DNA of 64,000 nt from Monosiga brevicollis MX1 (lineage: Eukaryota; Opisthokonta; Choanoflagellata; Craspedida; Salpingoecidae): positions 370,905 to 434,904 of the forward strand of contig NW_001865040.1 of assembly GCF_000002865.3 (NCBI RefSeq). Reading direction: 5' to 3'. Of this stretch, positions 11,285 to 24,083 are shown piece by piece. The notes under the pieces were generated by a model. The model had not been told where the DNA came from and did not search any database. It was given only the letters and a program-made list of their open reading frames with translations. A program made the translations under genes and the position numbers. Positions within the stretch are counted from its first letter, which is position 1; each line of letters starts with the position of its first letter.

Positions 11285-13254
11285 TTAGCTGCTCGGGGTC
11301 GAACTTGCGACCTGGTTGACGGTAATGTGCTCCAAGCCCATGTGACTCTCGGGCGCGAGGCCGAGGCAGGCACGAAGCAGGTTGATGACGCTCGAACGCT
11401 GCTTGAAAAGGGCATTGACCACGGGGGCGCCGTGAGGCACCAGAGGGGCCTTGAGCAGGTAGCTGAGGGGGGAGCACACAGTGGCGAGAGGACGAAATTG
11501 GTCGTCGCTGCCCTCGATGACACGCCACGAGATGCGCTGCAACAGCTCACAGAGCACAAAGAGATCGATGATCAGGGGCGTGGCCAGCAAGCTGTCTTCG
11601 CAGGTGTTGTGCATGGAAATTGTGTTGGTTCCCTAGCACGACAAGTGGGGAGCCACGAGGCAAGAAGCGGTGAGCTGAAGGCTGGGCCACAGCCCATGGA
11701 GCGAGAGGCGAGGGGCGGGGACATACGTGCATGAAGATTTTGCTGTAGTACTCGTCCAAGGCCCGCTTGCTGTCGCCAACGGCCGGGACATATTTGATCA
11801 CGACGACGTGGTCGGGGTGCTCCCCTGGCTGATAAAGAATGCCGTTGGAGGCCACCATGTCATCGACGACGTTGGACTTTGAAATTTCCTTGGAGCGGAA
11901 CTGGCTAGGTGCAGAGAGGTTCTTGCCGTCGTTGTTGCCAAGGTGGTTGTAGGAGGTGATGCCCACGGGCTTGATGCCAGCGTTGACCAAAAAGTCAACG
12001 AGCACGCTCTTCATCTTGGTCTGACCCGACTTGAAATCGTCGCCGCCCACAAACACGCGCTGTTGCTCGGCCAATTCAATCAAACCGGGCACGTTGGTGT
12101 TTTGGGGGGAACCGTTGATGAAGGCACAGCCCTCAAGGACGGCCGCAACAGCGTACACGGTGGAGGGGGCCACCTCGGGGTGGCTGTCACGAATGCTTTG
12201 CAACAGGTCGGTGGCCGTGGTGTTGACACCCTCGGTCACATCGGCGAAACGCTCCGTGTTGGCGGTCCACAACACGATAACCTTATCAAGCTGGTGGCGT
12301 GTCTTAAAGTCACGAATGTCGGCGCGAAGCTGGTCCAGGTGAACCTGCTTGTCGGTACCAGCGAGGACGTTGTCGGCACGATCGGCTTGGTTGGCGGCAA
12401 TGAAATCGGGGTAGTAAATGCCGGGGCGCGGCACAATCTGAGCCAGATGGGGCTTGAGCTGGCGGCGGAGGTCATACTCCAGGACCTGGGCACGGTCCAT
12501 AGCATCGGCAAGGTTCAGACCGCTAATGTCCCAGCCGTCAAAGACGACGTCGTTGGGATGAACCATGGGCAGGAGACTGGCAAAGGGCACAAAAACATCG
12601 TTGCCTTGGGCATCCACGCCCAGCTTGGTGGTGCTGGCTTGGGTGACGGAACCCCAGTAGTTGGGGCTCTTGAGGCCCTCACGATCGTTCCACTGCAGAT
12701 TGAGGCGATTGGCTACCGTGGCACCGACAACCGTGGTACCGTTGTTGCCGCCCAGGCCAACCTACAGACATTGTGTCGCGTCGGCGTTCGAGGTGCACGT
12801 TAAGGGAACGGGCGCGGGGTCATGGGTGATCACGGATGGATGATGGTAAATCGGCCAGTCACCGTTAAAAAAAAAAATTAATAAATAAATAAAAATAAAG
12901 CTCGAGTGTCACAGAGTTAAAAGTCGGGGCGGTAAGGGAGGTGGGAGCCATACCAGCATAACGCCGAGCTTGGGAACATTGGTCTCGGTCCGCAGCTCGT
13001 AACGGGTCTATTTCCAGTGCGATGAGAGGATGGGATGGGGGACGTCCGTGAGGGTGCGGATGCCAGCATGCAGGCGCGAGGTGCAGGCAATGACATACGG
13101 TGGTGGGCACGGCCTGCACGTTGCCGTCGGCGTCCGTCTCAACGAGGGTTTTGTGGTAATCGTACTGGCTCACCATGGCGCTGTCCTGGTACTGGACGTG
13201 CGGGCTCTTGACCCGCACACTGGTTGGTTGAGTAAAGGCAATATGGGCTGCCAT
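11285..13254 (-). CDS. ISYNA1: Inositol-3-phosphate synthase
   Basis: Converts glucose 6-phosphate to inositol 3-phosphate using NAD, the committed step of inositol synthesis, in the cytosol. Four exons: 13099-13254, 12954-13007, 11727-12761, 11285-11632, giving about 530 aa, close to yeast INO1. Diagnostic motifs are present in order: the NAD-binding loop [100 protein letters not shown], and [21 protein letters not shown] in the last exon. The start MAAHIAFTQ is the only in-frame ATG near the expected N-terminus. The last codons before the stop ([11 protein letters not shown]) diverge from the family; an alternative 3' exon cannot be ruled out. No key residue seems lost. Confidence 0.95.
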
Positions 13255-14965
13255 GATGTTTGGTGCCCACGAGAGACAACAGAGCAGAGGGAGGCTCGAG
13301 GGGCGAGCGAGCAAGAGCTGATGACGAGGCGAGAGCGCTGGAAAGAAATGCGACTGCATCAAGCCACACGAGGCGATAGCGTGAGAGGCGAGCCAGGCAC
13401 AAGAAGCCAAAGGTAATGCGCATGAATGCAACGTCGTGCTGACCTCTTGAGATGATCTTGTGAGAATGGTCCCCAACGTGCAACAACAAGAGGCTGGCAA
13501 CGTTTTACAAGAAGAAGAAAATAGGCGTTCACAGCCACTGAACCCGGAGCCTGTTGCCCGCCGGGTCGGCACGACCACGCCACTTCTACACGCACTTCCA
13601 CACACTCACACACACGTGTTTGTCTTCTTCACATAAGAAAGATCGGATGTACATTTGGCTGACTGGCTATGCTTACACGCTTTCTTTTGTATTGACTCTT
13701 GTCATGTGTTTCTCTGTCTCTCTGTCTCTGTCTCTCTGTCTCTCTGTCTCTTGTCTCTCTTCTGTCTCTGTCTGTCTCTCTCTCCCTGTCTCTGCCTCTC
13801 CCTGTCTCTGACTCTCTGTCTCTGTCTGTCTCTGTCTCCCTGTCTCTGCCTCTCCCTGTCTCTGACTCTCTCCCTCTGTCTGTCTCTGTCTCTGTGTTTC
13901 TGTCTCTCTCCAATGCCTCTGTCTCTGTGTCTCTGTGTCTCTTCTCTGTCTCTGTGTCTCTTCTCTGTCTTCGCGCGAAAACAAGGAATCATCACAAGAG
14001 ACAAAAGAAGGAGCTGGTCTACTGTATGGTTTGTCCTCAATCGAGAACAAGCGCCCTCTGACAAATGGTGGGGAAGGAAATGGGGGACCAGTCATACCAA
14101 CGATGTACCCCCTCACGCGTGCGACCTTCAGGCGTGCGACGTTCAGGTGCCACGTTTCAGAGTTTCGTACGCAGCGCAGCACTGACACATCAAGTCTCAT
14201 CCGCGCAGTCGAGTAGAACGCGTCGCTCCCCACCATCTGAACCATCTCTCTCACCCAAGTGCCGCGTCAGCATTCACCTTGAATTCTGCACCTCCTGCCC
14301 AAGCGGCGCCATTGTCACCTGATGAGTGCTCAAAATATAAACTTACAAGATAGAGAGGACACCCCAATTTTCATAATAAAGTACAACTCCCTAAAGTGAA
14401 CCGTCCTTGAATATGAATCAACGCCTTCCAAAATTGAATTCCCTGACGACCACAATCTGATAAAATCTTGCATCAACCCCTCCCATTACACCCAACACAC
14501 ACCCCCGCACAGGGCACAGCAGCCACTCAGAACTGGTGTTGTGAACAGCACGCCTGTCCTCCTCCCCTTTCCCCCTTGCACAGTGTGTGTGTGTCGCAGT
14601 TGATTCTGATTTGACGCCAACAGGTCGTGACGGTCAGTCCCTGCTCGTGCTGGTTGGTGCCTGATTGGCATCGAGGCTGCATCCTACACTGGTTCTTGCC
14701 TGGTCCACGCCGAGGGCTTGGAAGGAGCTTCTCTTTCAGAGCTGCGCTCGACATGAGCCTCGTGACACGGTTCAAAATCGACAATAAGAACAACAACAAC
14801 AACAACATACCCGTGCCTCGTCTCTTTTCCCGCTCCTCAACAACCAGTTCTAACCCCGGGTCAAGATCGGAACGACGGCCAACGGCTCACGGTACTTTTC
14901 AACCCTGTCTGTATCTTGTTGACGTTCATAGAAGCTCCCTCGGGTTTTTTTGTTCAACCGGAATC
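13255..14965. other. Divergent intergenic region, ISYNA1 and the CBS-domain gene
   Basis: About 1.7 kb between two divergent start codons. It contains the TCTCTG array (13700-13975), a short duplicated GCGTGCGAC motif at 14117-14143, and a TG run at about 14584-14593. An in-frame stretch runs upstream of the next gene's ATG (14627-14965) but has no family resemblance and probably is 5' UTR. Confidence 0.5.
13700..13975. repeat. (TCTCTG)n-type satellite with 54-bp higher-order unit
   Basis: A pyrimidine-rich array of TCTCTG and variants. Inside it a 54-bp block starting CCCTGTCTCTGCCTCT occurs twice in direct succession (13784-13837 and 13838-13891) with few differences. Frames crossing it read as Ser/Leu/Cys or Arg/Asp/Gln strings and are not genes. 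Confidence 0.9.
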
Positions 14966-16349
14966 ATGTCGGCGCGCACGTTCCTTGGAGGCTATACGCT
15001 TCACCACTTTGAAAAGCCAGACGAGCTTATTGCTGTCTCTGTCAACGACTCCCTCTTGGATGTCATTCGCACCCTTTCCGAGGGCAATATCATGTGTGCA
15101 CCCGTCAAGGTATAGCCGTTTGGTCCGCCGGCGTGCACGTTTTGACTATCTCCCGGAAGCCCTCGCTCAACCTGGCGCAACTGCTCGCGTCTTGGACACG
15201 TCTTCTATTTTTCTAGAGTGACCAAGGTTACGTTGGCGTGGCTGATCTCAGCCGTCTTGTCAACAACTACTTTCTCGATTCGCTTGAGCATGCTGCCGAC
15301 AAGAGCAATGAGGATCTGACCGGCCTCGCCCAGTTGACGGCACTCAAGTCACTGGACAAGCAACTTCTGGCCAACAGCGGTGCGTGACTCTGGCTCGGTT
15401 CTTCAGCCCGACTGTCGAGACGAGACGATTGCCCGTGCTCGCCGCACACCCGCTCACCTCAGACCTCAACACCACGCATGCCACTTCCATCTGCATAGGC
15501 CTCGGCGTTACCGACGACGTGCAAATTTTCAATGAGAAGGTTTGTGCTTTCAACCTGCTTGGCCTTTGGGCATCGGACAAAACATTCACTTCGCACAGCA
15601 GCTCATCGGCCACGGAGCACGATGGCCTCACGGCAATCCACTCCTCACCTGTCCCTTGTCTTGCTACTAGGATTCCCTTCTCGAGGCTTGCAAGACCCTG
15701 GGCACGATGAACCAGCACCGCATCTTGGTGGGCGATGACCAAGGCATCCTCGTCAACTTTGTCACGCAGTCAGCCGTCGTGCGGCTCTTGGCCAACAAGC
15801 TCGAAGCCTTCCAGCAGACGGCGGCTCGCACCCTTGAGCAATGTCATCTGACCACCCCCTCGGATCTTGTCACCATCCCTCGCAGCGTGCGCACAATCGA
15901 TGCCTTCAAGATGCTACGGGACAAGGTTCGGCGCCCCCACCTTCCGCACCAATGAATGAGGGGGGTTGCCCTCACGAGAGATGTACTCATTACCCCTGTG
16001 GTGTGCCTTTTAGGAGGTCTCCGCTGCACCTGTAGTGGCAGAGAACGGTGCCATTATTGGCAACCTCAGCGTCCGCGATATCCGTGGGGCGCTGACGGGC
16101 AAGCGTGTGTTTGCGGCCCTTCACAAGTCGGTTACCGAGTACATTGCTTGCAATGCACCTGACCGTGAGCGCAGCGAGATGCTGCCCGCCATCACTTGCT
16201 CGAGCCAGACCACCCTGGGTGAGGTGATTAGCAAGTTGGCCGTGAGCCGCATCCACCGCGTTTACGTCGTGGACGCAAGCGGCCTTCCCATTCGCACCAT
16301 CACGCTCTCTGATGTCCTGGCTGCCCTCATCACTCCCAACGCCGATTGA
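14966..16349 (+). CDS. Four-CBS-domain protein, AMPK gamma (SNF4)-like
   Basis: CBS domains bind adenine nucleotides. Four in tandem at about 310 aa is the layout of AMPK/SNF1 gamma subunits, which sense AMP/ATP ratio. Five exons: 14966-15109, 15217-15379, 15499-15539, 15671-15925, 16014-16349. The first CBS pair spans SVNDSLLDVIRTLSEGNIMCAP and QGYVGVADLSRLV. The second pair has RSVRTIDAFKMLRDK, GAIIGNLSVRDIRGALTG, then SQTTLGEVISKLAVSRIHRV and YVVDASGLPIRTITLSDVL, typical of the last CBS motif of gamma subunits (HRVxVVD...SLSDIL). The N-terminal half is clearly diverged from animal gamma, so another CBS protein (such as plant CBSX types) remains possible. The start ATG (MSARTFLGG) is chosen because homology-like sequence begins right after; an in-frame extension upstream exists. 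Confidence 0.7.
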
Positions 16350-16901
16350 GTCGTGAGTGGCGTCTTTCTCATTCCTTCGCACTCGGTGTGAGTCCGTTCT
16401 TGCGTGGCGTTCGCGTGCCATGTGTGGTTCGGCACCTGCATTGACCCGAGGATGGGCTGCTTTTGCGTGTTGCCTTGATGCAAATCTTTGTATGTTTTTA
16501 TGAGTATGATGGGTTTCACCGTGCTCCATCATAACACCTCTCTCCAGCTGTATGTTTTTTTCCCCTCGAAATTGAGCACGCACCCCGTTCCGAGCAGGGC
16601 GCCATTCTCGTCAAAAAAAAAAAAAAAAAAATCACAAAAGAGGATCAGTTGGTATTTGTTGTGTTTTTTTTTGCAAGAAAACACACACACACACACAAAA
16701 GCTGTGTTACCAATTGTCTTTAGTGCTTGACAACAGCAAATGCTGCTTTCTCTCTCTCTTGTCTCTCTTCTCTCTCAACGTTTTTTTTTTTTTCTCAATT
16801 TTTGGTCGAGCTGCGAGCATCAAAGTGAGGCTCACTCAAAAGACCTCGACCAGCAGGGAGGCAGGTTTACACGTGCCGACGGCCGTGGGGTACGGCCAGT
16901 C
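16350..16901. other. Intergenic region between the CBS gene and CFAP74
   Basis: 552 bp holding A runs (16613-16630), a (CA)n run at 16681-16697 and a CTCTT/T-rich tract (16745-16795). No coding exon seen. It should contain the CFAP74 promoter. Confidence 0.5.
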
Positions 16902-19900
16902 ATGGCGGCGGAAATCATGACTTTTAGCTCGTCAGAGGATGAGGAGGAGCTGGAGCGCCAGCGCTTGGACCGCTTCGAGGAAACGCTGCTGGCACAGAAG
17001 CAGCAGCCAGGCGAAACGATCATGTCCGACCCCATCACCACTGAGAATCGCATCAAGCTTGAAGGATTGCAGCGAGCCATTGCAGAGCACAGCGCAAGCA
17101 TTAATGATCTTCGTCATCAACGCCAAGCCATCCAACAACAGTGCTCCTCTTTTGCCGCCGAGCGCGCTGCTCTCGAGGCCGAAATCGCCCATCTCGACGA
17201 CGAAATGGATCGCCTCATGTCCAGCACCTCATCAGCCAGCAGTGCCCTCAAGCTCAAAATTCATAACCTCCGCCAACAGCAGGACGTGCTGCATGTCGGC
17301 GTTGATGAAAATGTGAGCCCACGTCCGCCTCTTGAGCGCTTACTCACAGGGACTGAAACACCGGCTTCCTCATAGCCCCAAGCTCGCTGCCCTAACCTTC
17401 GCATTGCTTCCCATCCTAGTTGGAGCGAGCCCGTGCTGCTCAGCGCGAGATACAAGTCCTGGACGAGCGCCTCAACACAACAGAAAAAAAGCTCCAGGAA
17501 TTACACCGCAGCGCCGAGGTGCGACCACCCCTCACCACCTGCCCACCCCGCGCTGCTCTGCGGGCCTCATGCATGCCTGCATACTCTTTGTACGCCTTTT
17601 GGTGCATCGCGAGTGTAGGACCGGCAGCGACAATCAGATATGCTGCGTCGTGCCGATGGCATTGCGGGTGGAATACGCGTGCAAAGAGAGTTGAGCGCAG
17701 GTCGACGCCGCGCTCGAGCCGAGAAGCAATTTTTTCACGCCGCACACTCATCAGTAGCCCGTCGCGAACCCGAGCCGGCACACTCTGGAACTTCTTCTTC
17801 AAGCCAGCCTGTGGATGACCTCATTCGAGAGACCCATGCCAAGCATATGCAACAGCAACAGCTGCAGCTCCAAGCTGATCGTGAGGAGTTGGAACGTCGT
17901 AGCAACGCCGTGCAACAGCTCAAAATCAATCGTGACCGTCTCTCGGAACAGGATCGCCGGCGGGCCACACTGCAACACAAACGCAAGCAACAAGCCCAGG
18001 ATGCCTGGGAAGCCGAGCGGCAGGCCCTGCTGGACAAAGGCGAAAATCCCGACATTGTCCTCCGTCAGCGGCGCCAGGAAGAAGCGCGTCGCCGACGCGA
18101 GAAACAGCAAGCTGTTCGCGAGCGTGAGTTGGCCACACGTCTTGCCGCGGAACTTGATAAGCAGCGCACAAACGAGCGTCGTGAAAAAGTGGACACCACC
18201 GCCTTACAGCGCAAAGCCCTCATGGGCACTACCGTCCGCGCCTTACGCGATACCACCGCTGTGCAGCTCAAGGCCACTAATCTCCCGAGTTCCCTCGATG
18301 TCAGGCCCGCTGGTCCAGCTTCAAAAGCTGCCGCCGCAGAACGGACTCAGGGGCCTCTTCGCAACAGCCGGGCCAGCGGCAGCAGTGACTCCTCAGGGAG
18401 TGCTCACTTCCGTAGTCGCGCCGACAGCGTCGAAGTGCCCCACGCCTGTGTACCAGAGGTGACCAGCCCTGAACCTGCTGCAGCGGGCGTCGACCCAATG
18501 GAATCCGGGGCGGTGGAGACCGATACGCCCCTGGCCTTGCCTACCTTGGGCCTCGCCCTACCAGATTTGGATTTTGGTGACGACAGCAGCGACGAGGAAA
18601 GCCTCATCACGGCCGCAGGCCATCAGCACACGCCTGGCCCGTCGACTCGATCGGCTGCCCCACGGCGTCCCACAGAGGTGAACGTTGCGGATACTCAGGC
18701 ATTGGCCGCCGCAGCCTTTTCCGATCCCAAGTTTGCGGCCGCCTGGCAGATGGGGTCTGAAGACCCCACGTCTGATGACATGCCTGAGAGCGCCACCGAC
18801 TCGATATCGATCGGGGACGCTACTTTACGTGCTACCTCAGCCTCTGCTGCCCCCAAAGCCAACAAATCCACCAAATACAAGGGCATGAGCAAACTGGAAC
18901 AAGAGCGCATGGTGTCGGCATTGGAGCGTCAGCGCCAGAACATGGTCAAGCCACAGGTCATCTCAGGTCGCACCTTTGAGGGACCACCGTTTGTGAGCAG
19001 TTTGACAGCCGTTGAGTTTATTGACTTTGACATCGGCAAGACGTACACTCAAAAGGTAACCTTCACGAACGTGAGCTATGGCTTCAACAGCTTCAAGGTC
19101 TTGCCCTGTGAGGCTGAAGCTATCCAATACGAGTATCAGCCGCCGGGTTCCATCTCTGCGGGCCTCTCCAGCGAAGTACAGGTCGTGTTTCATCCACAGG
19201 TGAACCGTGATCTAGAAACGGTCATGGTGCTTCAAACGCAGAGTGCCGAAGTGCGCGTTCCCATCATCTGTCGACGCAAACGCTGCAACGTGCAGCTGGT
19301 GCGTGACACCATCGACCTTGGCACTGTCTTTCTGGGTGAGACATGCATGGACATTATTGAACTTGTCAATCACGGAGGCCTCGCAACCAAATACGACATT
19401 GTGCATGTGGATGGCACTCCCTTGGACACCCACGGTCAGACTGGCAATGATCAGCCATCTTCAAAAGGTGTGGGTGAGGCGGGTCCTGACCACGCGAAGA
19501 GTGATGAAGACGTAACCTCTGCAAGTTTGGCCGAAGCGTCGCCGCCGGAGGGTGACGAGTCGGACGAGACCGCGTTGGCCGTGTCGTCCACCGTATTATC
19601 TGCACCAGTGTTTGCCTATGACGGCGCGTTTTCCGGCTTTTTGGCCCCTCGCACGGGCATTAGTATCGGTGTGCACTTCACCCCGCAGAGCGAAGGTGCC
19701 TTTGAGGACCGTTTGCGCATCAGCTTCTCCGACTCGGATGCCAAGCCTTTGGAGCTAACCGTCGTGGGCCAGTGTCGCCGTATTCCTGTCTTTTTCAAGG
19801 ACACCTCTGTTGACTTTCGCATATGCTGTCAGAACCACGAATACGTCGTGTCTGTGCCCTTGTGCAATACCAACTCTTCTTCTTCCTCCAAGGTGGCTTT

Positions 19901-22173
19901 CAGTGTGCCGCCCGAAGCCGCGTCAACGTTGCAGGTCAAGCCGGTAGGCTGCGTTCTCCAGCCGAACAGCACCCAATCCGTGCAGCTCTGTCTTGCACCA
20001 CGTGCAGACAGCTTGACGGTTTTGGAACACTTGGCTGATCGTGAAACCGGTGACATGCGTGTCCCCGTCACCATGAACGTGGAAGGGCAGGCACTGCCAT
20101 CCCAAATTCTTGTCAAAGCGCATCTCACACCCAACAATCTCCTAGTACGCCCCACGCACTTGGACTTTGGTCGGGTCGGAGTGTACGAGACTGTTGTCCG
20201 ATCCGTCGAGCTTTGCAACGAATCGGCTTTGCCACAGCGCTTCGCCTTCACCAAGCTCCCAGACTACGTGACAATCTGTCCAGGCGATGGGTTTGGCACC
20301 CTCCTGCCGTTTGAAACGGTGCGCGTTGACGTTCTGTTTGCGCCGCCCCGGCACCCCCATGATGATGACGATCAAAAGTTTCAGTTTGATTTGCAGGTTG
20401 TCAATGAGCTGGCCAGCCGGCCGCAACGCATAACATGCATTGGAACGGGCGTTGTGCCCCCCTTGGTGGCTTCGACGTCCCGAGTGGCGTTTGCCACCAC
20501 CTGTTACGGCGATAGTCGAACCCAGTGCATTTACCTTCGCAATACCACCTCTCAGCCCTGGTCCTTTCAGCTCCAAACATCCGCGGGGGGCAACCTACCG
20601 CTTGCTTTCAGCCCTTGTGCCGGCCGCATTGGCCCTGGGCAAATGCAGCATGTGTGGCTGCGCTTTGCTCCGTCCCGGCCCACCGAGGCTCAATCCAGCC
20701 ACACGCAGGTGTCTCGTGGCGTCTTGCGCTGCTTTGTGTCAGCCGACGGCGAGGTAGTGGACTCGGCCCATACCTTTAGTGTGGACCTTGAACTGCCGGC
20801 CTCTGAACCATTTGTCCTGGTGCGGGACACCTCTGGAGCTGAAGGCGAGTCTGCGCAGCTGCTGCACGATTTTGGCCCACGGTGCCTTGCCACCAAGGAT
20901 ACACAGAGTTGGACACTAACCAACATCAGCCAGCACGAAGTGATTTGCCGCTGCAGCGCACTAGATACGGCAGGTGCATTTCGCTTGGTGCGTGCGCTGC
21001 GCCCACTCGCGCCGGGTGCTAGCCAGCAAGTGATTGTCGCCTTCCAACCCGACCTGGCTATGGCCTATCAAGAGGACTTTGATATCAATTGTAACCATCA
21101 GCGTGTACGACTACGCCTCCGAGGCCAGGGTGTGGTTCCGCAAATCGTGGCAGCACCAGTTGTTGACGTGCCCGCCGTGGCTGCGGCAGCCCAGTTGGCC
21201 CAGGGTGCGACCATGCCCCACGCGCCGTGGCTCAGTTTCGGTGACACCTTGGTCATGACCAGTGTCACGCGCACGCTGGCACTACAAAATAAAGGCAGCG
21301 TTGCCGTGCCTTTTAGCACGGCATGGGCCAGCGCTTCAGAGAGTGCACCGGCCCCTGTGCGCGTGGCCTTTGACGCGGCGCGCAACTGCCCCCGTGCGGT
21401 ACGTCGAGCTGGCGGCTCGGACGAGCGGAACCGCGATGGATGCTCGGCCTTCTCTGTGCTACCAGCACGCGGGGTGTTGGCGCCGGGAGAGCGATGTGAT
21501 TTGGTCGTGACATTTGCACCAGATCACTGCTCGGAGTTTTATCGCGATTCTCTGATGATTCAGTATCGTGGTCAACCCGAGCCCTGCCGCGTGGACGTTC
21601 GAGGCCGGGGTCGCGTCGTTGGACCTTTTTGTGTGGGTCACGATGGAGCTGTGGAGAGTACCGTTTCACATCCTTTGGCGCTGCCGGCGCCCAGCCTACC
21701 TGCCATGTCAGTCTACCTGCGATACAGCCTTCGCGAAGCCAACGCCAATGGGGAACGCCCTGCCATTACGCGCGATCTCTACCTTGGCTACCAGTTTGAA
21801 CCTGGGCCGCCCAAACGATCAGCTGATTTATCCTTGGAGCCGCTGGAGAGTGCAGCCACTCAAGCGGGTTTATCCATCAGTGCTGGCGCACGTGGTACAC
21901 TCAAGCCGGACGAACTTTTTCCCCTCCGTCTTTCTTTTACCCCCCATGCCAGTACGTGCTTTCCTCTTGAGTGTGCTCACTTGAAAGTTGGCTTGTGCCC
22001 GACCAAAGCGATTGTTGCACATTCGCGATCTGTACACTCATTTCCTGTGTTTGATTATTCCTCTAGGCCTGGCCGTGGGTATGACGGTGGAGACAACCAC
22101 CGCCGTCACCATCAAGGGGCCGACGACAGTGACGACAAGCCCGCTCCACATTCGCATTATGATGGTGGAGTAG
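16902..22173 (+). CDS. CFAP74: Cilia- and flagella-associated protein 74 (CFAP74)
   Basis: CFAP74 is a central-apparatus protein of motile cilia. Four exons: 16902-17312, 17420-17518, 17619-21951, 22067-22173, about 1,650 aa (human about 1,580). The N-terminus is acidic (SSSEDEEELE), then a long charged coiled coil (roughly residues 20-400), then a Ser/Pro/Ala-rich linker. From about residue 590 come repeated ASH/MSP-like beta-sandwich domains. The first reads FEGPPFVSSLTAVEFIDFDI and GKTYTQKVTFTNVSYGFNSF, then YQPPGSISAGLSSEVQVVFH and a block containing RRKRCNVQLV, the same order as in CFAP74. Later ones show the usual 'LDFGxVxxxExxxRxxxLxN' pattern (THLDFGRVGVYETVVRSVEL). The third exon is one 4.3-kb block. 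The last exon is read in the frame ending HIRIMMVE because the phase fits and the sequence is beta-strand-like. HYDIN is an alternative ASH protein but is far longer. Confidence 0.88.
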
Positions 22174-22841
22174 TGTCTTGCTCCTATTCTTTTTTTTTTT
22201 TTTGGTTCTTGTTTGCAAGGGACCGAGCTTCGCTTGTTTGGTCTTCCATCCTTGCTCTTGATCTCCTTAAACTGCTAATAGACCCCACTGTGTCAGAGAC
22301 ACGATGAAATTGAGAGTCGCTCAACCTTGCCATCCGTCGCTCATCCTGCCATCCGCTCGGTCCCGAAATGATGACATTTTCGCTGTCGGTCTTTGGTATG
22401 GCCATGGCTAAGTTTTGACCTCGGATACCAAGTTGTGTGTTGATGTCAGCCTTATTGCTGAACTATCACGATGAATGAACGTGAAACTTTATCATCCGTC
22501 GTGCTTTCTTTTTCTTTCACATCACAAATGATGTTGACCAAACTTCCAAAGGGTCAAAGATCAAAGCACACACACACACAACAAAGGTTACACATGGTAA
22601 GGAAGTATTGTGGAAACAACGACGTTGTATGGCGTTATAGCACCAAACTTTTGAGAAGAGATGGGAACGGCAGCCGAGGACTCAGTCTAATGCGAGGCTC
22701 GAGGCAAGATTGCGTGCACCTGCATCAGGCAAATGATGGCCTGGCCACGACATTGGCTGTAGTGTGTGTAAGCTGAAGCTTTTTGGATGAAGCAACGAAT
22801 CGTTGAGGGCATCCATCTTCTCTCTCTCGCTCTCCCTCTCT

Positions 22842-22873
22842 CGTGTGTGTGTGTGTGCGTGTGCGTGTGCGTG
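22842..22873. repeat. GTGTGC-type microsatellite
   Basis: A run of GTGTGTGTGTGTGCGTGTGC character in intergenic DNA. Confidence 0.8.
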
Positions 22874-23284
22874 CGTTTGGTCGGTAGGGTGAGCTCGAGT
22901 TCACTATCCTACACCTTTCGAGCTGCATCCTCGGCCCGTGAATGTGCCCATAAATGTACCCGTGAGTCCCTCTCGAACGTCAGAGATGCTCTGGACACTG
23001 CCAAAGACAGAGGGCGCCTCTGCGCCGAGGACAAATCTTTCAGCCTGAAAAAGTCGATAGCACAAGTCGTGCGCGCAATCGACACATGGGAGCTGTTCGA
23101 TTCCGTGCCATGGGCGTTCTGTCAAAGATGATGATGACCCCAACAAAGGTCGAGTCAAATCAAGATGAGGATCCCAAGTCAAGTCTCTCCAACGCGACAA
23201 TCAAATGCACGGTACCGGGCTTGATTGCTTGGGTCTCTTGACCTACAGGGCACACACCACACTACTATGGAGAGCGGGAAAGCC

Positions 23285-23640
23285 CCACGCTTGTCTCTCT
23301 CTCTAGATTGTAAAAAGCTTCTCTCTGTCTCTCTCTGTCTCTGTCTCTCTCTCTGTCTTTCTCTGTCTCTGTCTCTCTCTCTCTCTGTCTCTCTAGATTC
23401 TGATGAAGCTTCTCTCTGTCTCTGACTCTGACTGTCTCTGACTCTGTCTCTCTGTCTCTTTCTCTCTCTGTCTTGTCTTTCTCTCTCTGTTTCTGTCTCT
23501 GTTTCTGTCTCTGTCTGTCTCTCTCACTCCTTTTTATTCTCTCTCTCTCTGTCTCTCTGTCTTTCTCTCTCTGTCTCTGTGTCTCTCTGTCTCTGTGTCC
23601 CTCTGTCTCTCGCTGTCTCCCTCTCTCTCTCTGTTCCACT
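23285..23640. repeat. (TCTCTG)n-type satellite with about 90-bp higher-order unit
   Basis: A pyrimidine-rich array similar to that at 13.7 kb. The segment CTCTAGATT followed by a GAAGCTTCTCTCTGTCTCT-like stretch occurs at about 23301 and again at about 23391, suggesting duplication of a unit of roughly 90 bp. Frames through it are low-complexity artefacts. Confidence 0.88.
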
Positions 23641-23926
23641 CTTCACTCTTTGGCACACAAACCCAAAAGACCAAGCTCACTTCTGCTCGGTCATTTGGCG
23701 CATCGTCGTGTTGGTTGGTCAACTTGCGCCTCGATTTCGACAACTCTTTGCTTGGGCGATGATGAATTCAAAGCGGTTGGCATCAGTCGAGAAGCTAGGT
23801 GAAGCTCATCCACGTATTTTGACCAACTGTTGCTGACCGCATCGCAGCCACGCTTGCATCGGCGCCGCCACATGCTGTCTTTGGCGTTTGGTGCCCCACG
23901 GCTGAGCCTCGCCAAAGACCTGAAAC

Positions 23927-24050
23927 ATGGACAAGGTGAGACAGATCTTGGCAGAGCACTGCATGACTTCACACCATCGGTCGATTGGACGACATCATCT
24001 TGAGGTCCATGCGTACTTCATTACAAAGCGATCCCTCGAGTCACGCATGC

Positions 24051-24083
<33 letters not shown>

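Larger units (their letters stand above)
22174..23926. other. Intergenic region with TCTCTG array
   Basis: About 1.75 kb between CFAP74 and the EF-hand gene. It has T runs (22190-22203), a GTGTGC repeat (22842-22873) and a large pyrimidine satellite (23285-23640). An open frame at about 22910-23131 encodes a non-repetitive Lys/Arg/Ala-rich stretch but has no recognisable domain or clear splice partner, so I leave it unannotated. Confidence 0.5.

Noticed and set aside
12865-13605. Long minus-strand frame upstream of and across the first ISYNA1 exon
   Set aside because: Only the part from MAAHIAFTQ on matches the family; the rest is 5' flank and introns read through.
13629-14254. Overlapping open frames on both strands reading Ser/Leu/Cys- or Arg/Asp/Gln-rich protein
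   Set aside because: They are read-through of the TCTCTG satellite; composition follows the repeat and they overlap each other on both strands.
23225-23802. Similar Ser/Leu- or Arg/Glu-rich open frames
   Set aside because: Same satellite artefact as at 13.7 kb.
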